Shown here in pieces: positions 32,244 through 39,580 of a stretch of DNA of 49,134 nucleotides (the first letter of the stretch is position 1; the number at the start of each line of letters is the position of its first letter). The notes below the pieces were generated by a model. That model had not been told where the DNA came from. It saw nothing but the letters and a program-made list of their open reading frames with translations, and searched no databases. This stretch comes from JACQFZ01 sp045810625 (GTDB taxonomy: Bacteria > Pseudomonadota > Gammaproteobacteria > Acidiferrobacterales > Sulfurifustaceae). Where the stretch lies: the NCBI GenBank assembly GCA_045810625.1, contig JBJMVQ010000077.1:1-49134 (forward strand), given 5' to 3'. Both the position numbers and the translations under genes were made by a program.

Positions 32244-32951
32244 ATGAAACACCGCATCCTCGTGGTCGAGGACGAGCCAGGCATCGCGGACACGATCCGC
32301 TACGCGCTCGCCACCGACGGCTTCGCGCCGGTCATCTGCGGGACCGGCGAGGCCGCGCTCGCGCAACTCGACGAGCAGCCGGTCGCGCTCATCGTGCTCG
32401 ACGTCGGCCTTCCGGATATCAACGGGTTCGAATTGTTCAAGCGGCTGCAGGCGCGCACGGACGCGCCGGTGATTTTTCTGACCGCGCGCGCCGGCGAGAT
32501 CGATCGCGTCGTCGGGCTCGAGCTTGGCGCGGACGACTACGTCGCAAAGCCGTTTTCGCCGCGCGAGCTGGTGGCGCGTGTGCGCACGGTGTTGCGACGC
32601 GCGCACAAGGCGTCCTCGGCGCCCGCCGCCGCGGCCGCGCCGATCGTGATCGATGCCGAACGCCGCCGCATCCACTATTACGGCCGCGCGCTCGAGCTGT
32701 CGCGCTACGAGTACGGTCTGCTGCAGACGCTCGCCGCACGCCCGGGCCGCGTGTTCACGCGCGACGAGCTGCTCGAACGCGTCTGGGACGAACCCGATGC
32801 GAGCTTCGACCGGACCGTCGACGCGCACATCAAGACGCTGCGTGCAAAGCTGCACGCGATTACGCCGCAGCTCGAGCCGATCCGTACGCATCGCGGCGTC
32901 GGCTACGCCTTCGCCGACGATCTGCCGGCGGCGCCGCCGGCAGACGCATGA
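32244..32951 (+). CDS. creB: OmpR-type response regulator, CreB-like
   Basis: The 235-residue protein has a receiver domain (1-120): acidic pair in ILVVEDEPGIAD, phospho-acceptor D53 in IVLDVGLPDINGFEL, and the Lys in DDYVAKPFSPRE. The winged-helix domain (130-230) has the CreB-type order LELSRYEYGLLQTLAARPGR, VFTRDELLERVWDEPD, SFDRTVDAHIKTLRAKLHAI and RTHRGVGYAF. The stop overlaps the start of the CreC-type kinase by four bases. In enteric bacteria CreBC responds to carbon source and fermentation state and acts on cre-tagged promoters. There is no creD here; instead a VIT-VWA gene and an exosortase gene follow, which may be its targets. Confidence 0.9.
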   Translation: MKHRILVVEDEPGIADTIRYALATDGFAPVICGTGEAALAQLDEQPVALIVLDVGLPDINGFELFKRLQARTDAPVIFLTARAGEIDRVVGLELGADDYVAKPFSPRELVARVRTVLRRAHKASSAPAAAAAPIVIDAERRRIHYYGRALELSRYEYGLLQTLAARPGRVFTRDELLERVWDEPDASFDRTVDAHIKTLRAKLHAITPQLEPIRTHRGVGYAFADDLPAAPPADA

Positions 32952-34375
32952 GCACGCGCAATCGCGTCTTCGTCGGCATCCTGCTGATCTACGCGCTCGG
33001 CGTCGCGTTTCTGCTCTATCGCATCGTCGCCGACCTCGATACGCGCTATCGCGAATCCGCCGAGGAGTCGCTCGTCGAGACCTCGCATCTGCTCGCGAGC
33101 TTGATCGAGCGCGAAGTCGATGACCGTTCAATTCGCGCCGACCGCCTGCGCCCGGCGTTTCAGGCGCTCTATGCGCGCCGCTTCGACACGCAAATCTATG
33201 CGCTGCACAAGACACGCGTCGAGCTGCGCGTTTATGTCACCGACGCGCACGGGCGGGTCGTGTTCGACTCCACCGGCCGCGCGGAAGGCGCGGATTATTC
33301 CTCCTGGCGCGACGTCCGCTTCGCGCTCGCCGGCGGTTACGGCGCGCGCACGACGCGCGACATTCCCGACGACCCGCGCACGTCGGTGATGTACGTCGCC
33401 GCGCCGATCTACGCGCACGGCGCCATCATCGGCGCCGCCACCGTGGGCAAGCCGGTGCAAAGCTTCGGGCAGTTCGTCGAAGCATCGCGCCGCAAGATCA
33501 TCGCGATCGGCGTCGGCTCGCTCGCGGCGGTGATGGTGCTCGCGCTCATCGTTTCAGTGTGGCTGGTGCGGCCGTTCGCGCTGGTCGCTGACTACGTCCG
33601 TTACGTGCGGCGGCAGCGCACGCTGAACTTCCGCCGCCTCGGGCGACGCGCGGTCGATTCAATCGCGGCGGCCTATCGCGAAATGCGCGACGCACTCGCC
33701 GGCCGGCAGCACGTGGCGGAGTACGTCGAAACGCTGACGCACGAGATCAAGAGTCCGCTGTCGGCGATTCGCGGCGCGGCCGAGCTATTGCAGGAACCCA
33801 TGCCGGACGCCGAGCGCCGGCGGTTTATCGCGAACGTCGGGCGGGAGTCGCTGCGCATCCAGGAGCTCGTCGACCGTTTGCTCGAGCTGGCCGCTCTCGA
33901 AACACGTCATCGCCTCGAGCGCATGGAGGCCGTCGATCTGCGCAAGCTGATCGACGACACCGTGCAAGCCGCGCAACCGGCGGCGCAGCGCCGCCGGATC
34001 ACGATGACGGCGGCGACGCCCGAACCGGCGACGATCGAGGGCGACGCTTTTCTGTTGCAGCGCGCGCTGTCGAATCTGCTCGATAATGCGATCGACTTCT
34101 CGCCGATCGGTGGTACCGTCGAGATTGGGCTGGAGCTAACGTTGCGCTCCGTCGTGCTGACCGTACGCGATCACGGTGACGGCATTCCCGACTACGCGCT
34201 CGACAAGGTGTTCGAAAAATTCTACTCGCTCGCGCGTCCACACTCCGGCAAGAAGAGCACCGGCCTCGGGCTCGCCTTCGTGCGCGAAATCGCCGAGCTG
34301 CATCACGGGCGTGTGACGCTGACGAACACGCCGGACGGCGGCGTCGCGGCGCGGCTGGAGCTGCCGCGGGATTGA
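32948..34375 (+). CDS. creC: Sensor histidine kinase, CreC-like
   Basis: The 475-residue protein matches CreC in length. The first membrane helix is VFVGILLIYALGVAFLLYRI, followed by a periplasmic sensor domain (about 30-180, VELRVYVTDAHGRVVFD, IYAHGAIIGAATVGKP) and a second helix IAIGVGSLAAVMVLALIVSV. HAMP-like linker leads to H265 in LTHEIKSPLSAIRGAAELLQ. The ATPase has LLDNAIDFSP (N box), VRDHGDGIPDYAL (G1) and GKKSTGLGLAFVREIAELH (G2). It would autophosphorylate and pass the phosphate to D53 of the coupled regulator. The sensed ligand is unknown. The gene ends right at the start of an inverted-repeat element. Confidence 0.9.
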   Translation: MSTRNRVFVGILLIYALGVAFLLYRIVADLDTRYRESAEESLVETSHLLASLIEREVDDRSIRADRLRPAFQALYARRFDTQIYALHKTRVELRVYVTDAHGRVVFDSTGRAEGADYSSWRDVRFALAGGYGARTTRDIPDDPRTSVMYVAAPIYAHGAIIGAATVGKPVQSFGQFVEASRRKIIAIGVGSLAAVMVLALIVSVWLVRPFALVADYVRYVRRQRTLNFRRLGRRAVDSIAAAYREMRDALAGRQHVAEYVETLTHEIKSPLSAIRGAAELLQEPMPDAERRRFIANVGRESLRIQELVDRLLELAALETRHRLERMEAVDLRKLIDDTVQAAQPAAQRRRITMTAATPEPATIEGDAFLLQRALSNLLDNAIDFSPIGGTVEIGLELTLRSVVLTVRDHGDGIPDYALDKVFEKFYSLARPHSGKKSTGLGLAFVREIAELHHGRVTLTNTPDGGVAARLELPRD

Positions 34376-34619
34376 ATATGATTGTCCACCGCGGAGGACA
34401 CAGAGGACGCAGAGGAGATCAAGAGGAACAGCTAAAAGGGAAACAGCTACAAAACTTCTACCGCATCAGATGCTCGCCGGCGTGCAGCCCGGTGTCCCGA
34501 TCGCCAAGGTACGTCTGATTTGTTGTTGTCTAACCGCCGAGGACGCATTGGTTTTTTCTTGTTGTTCAAAATCTTTCCCTCTGCGTCCTCCGCGTCCTCT
34601 GCGGTGAAAATGAATATTT
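34375..34619. repeat. MITE-like inverted-repeat element, about 245 bp
   Basis: Left arm 34375-34420 and right arm about 34575-34619 are reverse complements over about 45 bases with scattered mismatches. The core of the left is CACCGCGGAGGACACAGAGG (continuing ACGCAGAGG); the right carries the complement of CACCGCAGAGGACGCGGAGG. A third short copy of the motif, CCGCCGAGGACGCA, is inside at about 34534. The inner 150 bases have no open frame of interest. This GGACRCAGAGG family of intergenic repeats is known from many bacterial genomes. It fills most of the 412-base gap between creC and the VIT-VWA gene. Confidence 0.75.
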
Positions 34620-34787
34620 GAGACTCGTGCGCCCCATCGATCCCGAGCCGCTACAGACAAAGTTGGACGCGCGATCCGCAATTTTTTTGTTTCTGCTTCA
34701 TCGGTCCTTCACACGCGCTTCTAACCGGGTTCACACGCGCGCTCCATCCTGCGCGCGTGCCATTCGGCACCCGTCAGGAGAGCCGTC

Positions 34788-36830
34788 ATGTCTTGTACTT
34801 CGCGTTGCGCGCGCGTGTGGTGGGCGCTCGCGGCCGTGTTTCTACAACCCCTCTTTGCCGCCCCGTTACGCGCCGATTCCGACGTCGACTCGGCCGAACA
34901 GACGGCGAGCCCGTATTTCTTCGTGCGGAGCGATGATCCCGAGGTCGATCGTCTGCCGCTCAAGGCCACGCACGTCGACGTTCGGATTGTCGGCGTGATT
35001 GCCGACGTCACCGTCACGCAGCAATACAAGAACGAAGGAACGCGGCCGCTCGAAGCGCGCTATGTTTTCCCGGGCTCCACGCGCGCGGCGGTGTATGCGA
35101 TGCAAGTCGATCTCGGCGACCGGCGCCTGACGGCGGAAATACGCGAGAAAAAGCAGGCGCGCGTCGAGTACGAGGCCGCCAAGCGCGAGGGCAAGACCGC
35201 GGCGCTGCTCGAGCAGCATCGTCCGAACGTGTTCCAGATGAACGTCGCGCATATTCTCCCCGGCGACGACGTGAAAGTGGAGCTGCACTACACCGAGCTG
35301 ATGGTGCCGACGGAAGGGCGCTACGAGTTCGTTTTCCCGACGGTGGTCGGTCCGCGCTATAACGGCTCGCCGGCGACGGGAAGCGGCACGCAGGAGCCGT
35401 GGATCGCAACGCCTTATTTGCGCGAGGGGCAACGGTCGAGCGCACGCTTCGATCTGTCGGTGACGCTGGCGACCCCGATTCCGCTGCAGATGCTGACGTC
35501 GCCCTCGCACGCGATCGAAGTCGAGCGGCCGTCCGAACACGACGCGCGCGTCACGCTCGCCGATACGGGGCGGAATGAAAACAACCGCGACTTCGTGCTC
35601 GATTATCGGTTGGCCGGCGATCGCATTCAGTCCGGCATTTTGCTCTCGCGCGGCGATGCCGGTTCGGGCGGTGAAAATTTTTTCCTGGCGATGATCGAGC
35701 CGCCGCGCGCGGTGAACCTTGCCCAGATCGTACCGCGCGAGTACGTCTTCATCGTCGACATCTCCGGCTCGATGCACGGCTTCCCGCTCGACACCGCGAA
35801 GACGCTGCTCGCGAACTTGGTGGGTGGGCTGCGCCCGAGTGATACCTTCAACGTGATGCTCTTCGCCGGCAGCAGCCGCATGCTCGCGCCACAATCGGTC
35901 CCGGCCACGCGCGCGAACATCGACCAGGCGCTGCGGTCGCTGAGCGGCCAGTACGGCGGGGGCAGCACTGAAATCGTGCCCGCGCTCGTCAAAGCGTTGT
36001 CGCTGCCGCGCGATCCCGATCGCGCGCGCACGTTCATCGTCGTCACCGACGGATATGTCACGGTCGAGGATCGCGTGTTCGATCTCATCCGCCGCAACCT
36101 CGGAAGCGCGAACTTGTTCGCGTTCGGTATCGGCAGCTCGGTGAACCGCCATTTGATCGAAGGCATGGCCCGCGCCGGGCAGGGCGAGCCGTTCGTGGTG
36201 CTCGACCCGAGCAAGGCCGCGCGCGAAGCGGAGCGATTTCGCCACATGATCGATGCGCCGGTGCTGACGCATGTGAAGGCGCGCTTCGAAGGCTTGGACG
36301 TTTACGACGTCGAGCCGCTGGCGATTCCCGACGTCTTCGCCGAGCGCCCCGTCGTCGTCCACGGCAAGTGGCGCGGCGAGCCGGGCGGGCGCATGCTCCT
36401 CGAAGGTCACGCCGCGGGCGGTCTGTTTCGTACGAGCCTCGATATCGGCCGCGCGCCGATTTCCGATGGCAATAGCGCGCTGCGGTACCTGTGGGCGCGG
36501 CACCGCGTCGCCGCGCTGAGCGATCAAGAGGCGCTCGACGGCGGAAGCGCGCAGCGCGCGGAAATTCTCGCGCTCGGTCTGCGCTACGGTTTGCTCACGC
36601 AGTACACGTCGTTCATCGCCGTCGATCGTTTGGTTCGCAACTTCGTGCCCGCCGATGCCGCGAGCGTCGATCAACCGTCGCCGCTGCCGCAAGGCGTCAG
36701 CGAGCTCGCGGTCGGAGCGGCCGTGCCGAGCACGCCCGAGCCCGGTGTGTGGGCACTGCTCGCAGTTGCCGGCACCGCGCTCCTTCTTGCATTGCGCCGG
36801 CGCGCGGTTGTCGCGCGGAGGCGGTCATGA
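34788..36830 (+). CDS. Secreted VIT-VWA protein with PEP-CTERM-type C-terminal sorting signal
   Basis: The 680-residue precursor has a signal peptide (SRCARVWWALAAVFLQPLFA). A VIT domain (about 60-190) follows with GVIADVTVTQQYKNEG, LEARYVFPGSTRAAVYAMQV and EKKQARVEYEAAKREGK, then a VWA domain (about 315-500) with the MIDAS DISGS at 324-328 in YVFIVDISGSMHGFPL. The C-terminus has PEP at 650-652, hydrophobic VWALLAVAGTALLLALRR and a basic tail, a PEP-CTERM signal. This is the same domain set as marine proteobacterial sortase target proteins, but with a signal for exosortase. AGGAGAG precedes ATG 34788. The stop overlaps the exosortase start by four bases. Confidence 0.92.
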   Translation: MSCTSRCARVWWALAAVFLQPLFAAPLRADSDVDSAEQTASPYFFVRSDDPEVDRLPLKATHVDVRIVGVIADVTVTQQYKNEGTRPLEARYVFPGSTRAAVYAMQVDLGDRRLTAEIREKKQARVEYEAAKREGKTAALLEQHRPNVFQMNVAHILPGDDVKVELHYTELMVPTEGRYEFVFPTVVGPRYNGSPATGSGTQEPWIATPYLREGQRSSARFDLSVTLATPIPLQMLTSPSHAIEVERPSEHDARVTLADTGRNENNRDFVLDYRLAGDRIQSGILLSRGDAGSGGENFFLAMIEPPRAVNLAQIVPREYVFIVDISGSMHGFPLDTAKTLLANLVGGLRPSDTFNVMLFAGSSRMLAPQSVPATRANIDQALRSLSGQYGGGSTEIVPALVKALSLPRDPDRARTFIVVTDGYVTVEDRVFDLIRRNLGSANLFAFGIGSSVNRHLIEGMARAGQGEPFVVLDPSKAAREAERFRHMIDAPVLTHVKARFEGLDVYDVEPLAIPDVFAERPVVVHGKWRGEPGGRMLLEGHAAGGLFRTSLDIGRAPISDGNSALRYLWARHRVAALSDQEALDGGSAQRAEILALGLRYGLLTQYTSFIAVDRLVRNFVPADAASVDQPSPLPQGVSELAVGAAVPSTPEPGVWALLAVAGTALLLALRRRAVVARRRS

Positions 36831-38218
36831 ACAGCATCAAGCTTGGCTGGGTCGATCGGCTGCCGGCGTGGCTGTGGATCGCGCTCCCGGCGGTGGCGCT
36901 GTTGCCGGTATGGCGCTGGTGCGCGGCGCGTCTGCTCGATCGTTCGGACGATCCGCTCGGCATTGTCGCGCTCGCGGCGCTCGCGATCCTCGTCGTGGCG
37001 GAGCGCGAGCGCTTCGGCAGCCGTCCGCGCGGAAGCTGGCTGGTCGTCGCGACGCTGCTCACCGCCGTCGCCGTGCTCGGCGGCGGTGTGATTCCGGCGC
37101 TCGCCCGGGGCGTTGTCGCTGTGTTCGCGGTGTGCGCGGCGCTCATAGCCGTGCGCGCTGCGGGGCAGCCGATGCTGGCGCTCACCGGCCTCGCGCTGCT
37201 CGCGCTCCCGCTGCTCGCGTCGTTGCAATTCTTCATCGGCTATCCGTTGCGCGTCGTCACCGCCGAGGCGTCGCGCTGGCTGCTCGGCGCGTTCGGCGTC
37301 GCCGCCGCGCGCGACGGCACGGCGCTTACCGTCGCCGGGCGGCTCATCATGGTGGACGCGCCGTGCTCCGGCATTCACATGGGGTGGATCGCGTACTTCA
37401 CGGCATGCGTCGCGGCGGCGTGGTGGCGGATTCCGGACGGCCGATTTCTGCGGCGCCTGCCGCTCGTGGGGGTCGCCGTGCTCGGTGGCAACATCGTTCG
37501 CAACGCGCTGCTCGTCGCGCAGGAAGCGAAGATCGCGCCGTGGCCCGACTGCGCGCACGAGGCGGTCGGGGTCGCGATATTTCTGTTGGTGTGCCTCGCC
37601 GTGGTGTGGCACGTTGCGACGGCGGCGCGGGCGCCGGGGACGGTTTGGGAGGTGCGCACGCGTGCGGACGCCGTGGCCGGCATGACTGACGGCCGTGCGG
37701 CGCGCGTGTTCGCGCTCACTGTGCTGGCGGTTCTGATGCTCTGGCCGTGGGTGCGCCCGGAACCCGCGCTTGCACGTGCGGCGCCGGCCGCGATCGAGTG
37801 GCCGCGCGAGATCGAAGGCCGCCCGCTTCGGCCGCTCGCGCTATCGGCGGTCGAGCAGCAATTCGCCGAACAGTTCCCGGGTGCGATCGCACGGTTCACC
37901 GACGGCGAACGGGTCGTCGTGCTGCGCCAGGTGACGAGCCCGACGCGCAGGTTGCATCCGGCGACGGATTGCTACCGGGGTCTCGGCTATCGCGTCCGGT
38001 GGGTCGGACTCGAACGGGAGGATTCCGGATACCGCGCCGTGCCGGCGATCTGGCGCTGTTTCATTGCGGAGAAAGACGGCCGTCGCGTGCGCGTGTGTGA
38101 AAACATCGTCGATGCCGACGGGCAGATGTACACGGATACTTCGGCGTGGTACTGGGCGGCACTGACGGGACGTTCGCACGGACCCTGGCGCGCGGTCACG
38201 CGCGCGACGTTGCTGTGA
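36827..38218 (+). CDS. Exosortase with EpsI-like C-terminal domain
   Basis: The 463-residue protein has about eight membrane helices in residues 1-275, with the exosortase catalytic set: C180 in VDAPCSGIHMGWIAY, R225 in LGGNIVRNALLVAQ and H244 in PDCAHEAVGVAIFL. After a further helix (VFALTVLAVLMLWPW) a periplasmic domain of about 180 residues follows, with RRLHPATDCYRGLGYRV, typical of EpsI family proteins. It should cleave the C-terminal signal of PEP-CTERM proteins and attach them to an acceptor at the outer leaflet of the inner membrane. The ATG overlaps the VIT-VWA stop, and GGAGG lies at 36818-36822, so that protein is the evident dedicated target. XrtQ-like assignment is possible, not proven. 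Confidence 0.9.
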   Translation: MNSIKLGWVDRLPAWLWIALPAVALLPVWRWCAARLLDRSDDPLGIVALAALAILVVAERERFGSRPRGSWLVVATLLTAVAVLGGGVIPALARGVVAVFAVCAALIAVRAAGQPMLALTGLALLALPLLASLQFFIGYPLRVVTAEASRWLLGAFGVAAARDGTALTVAGRLIMVDAPCSGIHMGWIAYFTACVAAAWWRIPDGRFLRRLPLVGVAVLGGNIVRNALLVAQEAKIAPWPDCAHEAVGVAIFLLVCLAVVWHVATAARAPGTVWEVRTRADAVAGMTDGRAARVFALTVLAVLMLWPWVRPEPALARAAPAAIEWPREIEGRPLRPLALSAVEQQFAEQFPGAIARFTDGERVVVLRQVTSPTRRLHPATDCYRGLGYRVRWVGLEREDSGYRAVPAIWRCFIAEKDGRRVRVCENIVDADGQMYTDTSAWYWAALTGRSHGPWRAVTRATLL

Positions 38219-38290
38219 TCGCACGCGTTCGGTCGTTCGCAGAAAAAGATGACGCCCGCTTAGCTGACGGGGCCGTATTCTTGAGAGCCG

Positions 38291-38926
38291 CTAGCCGGCC
38301 GCCGGCGCCAGCAGCGCGCGCTGCAAGCGGTCGAATTCGCTGATCGCGCTGTTCAGATGCTGCTCGACGGCGGCGCCTTCGATAGGCGCGTTCTGCACCG
38401 CGCTGGTCGCCGCGATCGCCGCGACGCCACGCGGCGTGAGATCGTTACCGGCGGCCATCCGCACGTCGTCCAGATCGCGGAGGAGCGGCGTAAACGTGTC
38501 GGCGGCCGCCTCGTAGGACCGGCTGACCTCGTCGAAACGCGCGACCACCTGCGAGCGCCGTTCTTCGCTGACACGTTTCAGCTCCGGATTCTGAATGTCT
38601 CGGTACGACTTCTGCCAGGCGTTCACCCACTTCTCACGCCGCACGCGCAATTCCTCGCGACTCTTCTGCAGCGCGTCTGCCTGCTGCTTCAGCGCCTTGA
38701 CGTCGGATGAATATTGCGCGTAGGACTTCTTGACATCGTCCGCGGAGGAATTGACGAGCGCGGTTAGCGAGACGAGCGTTTTGTCGAGCTGTGCCCGGGT
38801 GCCGATCAGTTCTTGCTTCACGTCGGTCAGGCTCTGCTCCACGTTTTTCTGGCGCGCGACCGGCGTCGAGGCGCAACCGGCGCCTGCGAGCGAAACGATC
38901 AGTACCAGCAGGAAGGAACGACGCAT
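38291..38926 (-). CDS. DUF2959 family lipoprotein
   Basis: The 211-residue protein starts RRSFLLVLIVSLAGAGCAST, a signal with lipobox AGAGC and the lipidated Cys at 18. The mature part is almost wholly helical with coiled-coil heptads (VEQSLTDVKQELIGTRAQLD, VKALKQQADALQKSREELRV, ELKRVSEERRSQVVARFDEV), matching DUF2959. Such lipoproteins are thought to be periplasmic, attached to the outer membrane. Function is unknown. It converges with the exosortase gene 72 bases away and no clear terminator is found between them. Confidence 0.85.
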   Translation of the reverse strand: MRRSFLLVLIVSLAGAGCASTPVARQKNVEQSLTDVKQELIGTRAQLDKTLVSLTALVNSSADDVKKSYAQYSSDVKALKQQADALQKSREELRVRREKWVNAWQKSYRDIQNPELKRVSEERRSQVVARFDEVSRSYEAAADTFTPLLRDLDDVRMAAGNDLTPRGVAAIAATSAVQNAPIEGAAVEQHLNSAISEFDRLQRALLAPAAG

Positions 38927-39083
38927 TACAACGGCCTCCGTGTGGAGCAGCCCGATGCTGCCTACTAGTACTGTTGGACTTCGGAGGGTTGGTGACTACT
39001 GCACGGCCGCTGCCCGGAATCTACCGAGCCGTCGTTCGGGGGTCTGCGGTGGTGAGCCCGTAAGTATGCGGAAGAGGCCGGGC

Positions 39084-39419
39084 CTACCAGAGGCCGCGGC
39101 CCTGCCGGGAGAACACGAGATCGAGGAGCGCCGCGTAGGAGTCGGTGTCGATCTTGTCGAACAGGAGCGCGGCGCCGTTCGTCGTGACGCGCACGACTTG
39201 GGCATGGAAACGATGGTATTTGGGCGCGCCGTCGGTCGGCAACTTGATCGCGAGATCGAGGGTGGCTTTCTTGAGCAGTCTGCTCTCCCGGGTTCGGATG
39301 AACGCGCCGTCCAGGCTGATATCGCGCGTGACGGAGTGCTGATACTCCGGGTTGTCGTAATTGAGAATGGCGTCGAGCGTGATCGGAATCCGTGGCGTGT
39401 CGCGTCGTTCGCTCTTCAT
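39084..39419 (-). CDS. PilZ domain protein (c-di-GMP receptor)
   Basis: The 111-residue protein is a single PilZ domain: the N-terminal RRDTPRIPI supplies the RxxxR motif and TRDISLDGAFIRTRE the D/NxSxxG motif, both of which bind cyclic di-GMP. It continues with DLAIKLPTDGAPKYHRFHAQ and VVRVTTNGAALLF strands and a last helix. GGGAGG six bases before ATG 39419 fixes the start. It is a stand-alone effector. Nearby there is a GGDEF-like gene with a degenerate site, so the nucleotide must come from elsewhere. It is divergent from uvrD by 161 bases. Confidence 0.92.
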   Translation of the reverse strand: MKSERRDTPRIPITLDAILNYDNPEYQHSVTRDISLDGAFIRTRESRLLKKATLDLAIKLPTDGAPKYHRFHAQVVRVTTNGAALLFDKIDTDSYAALLDLVFSRQGRGLW

Positions 39420-39557
39420 GAAGTCCTCCCGCAAGCTTTGCCGGCGACGGCGCCGCGCGCCTGCCATCGACGACGCCATTCTTATAAACCGTTTCCCGTG
39501 GCCGGAAAAGAGCGTTTATTTGAAAGCCGCTGCTCCTCCCGGCGCACCCTCGGCTCC

Positions 39558-39566
39558 TGTTATGAT
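39558..39566 (+). promoter_or_regulatory. Extended -10 promoter element of uvrD
   Basis: TGTTATGAT has the TGn extension and a -10 hexamer TATGAT, 14 bases before ATG 39581. No -35 is visible at the usual place, as expected for extended -10 promoters. It implies a very short leader. Confidence 0.4.
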
Positions 39567-39580
39567 TCACCCTTGTTCTC

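Noticed and set aside
34866..36692. 608-codon open frame on the minus strand
   Set aside because: It is antisense to the VIT-VWA gene, where GC-rich third positions keep the opposite frame open. Its sequence is Arg/Gln/His-rich with no motif.
39420..39580. LexA box ahead of uvrD or of the HMCES-like gene
   Set aside because: No CTGT-N8-ACAG palindrome is present in either upstream region.
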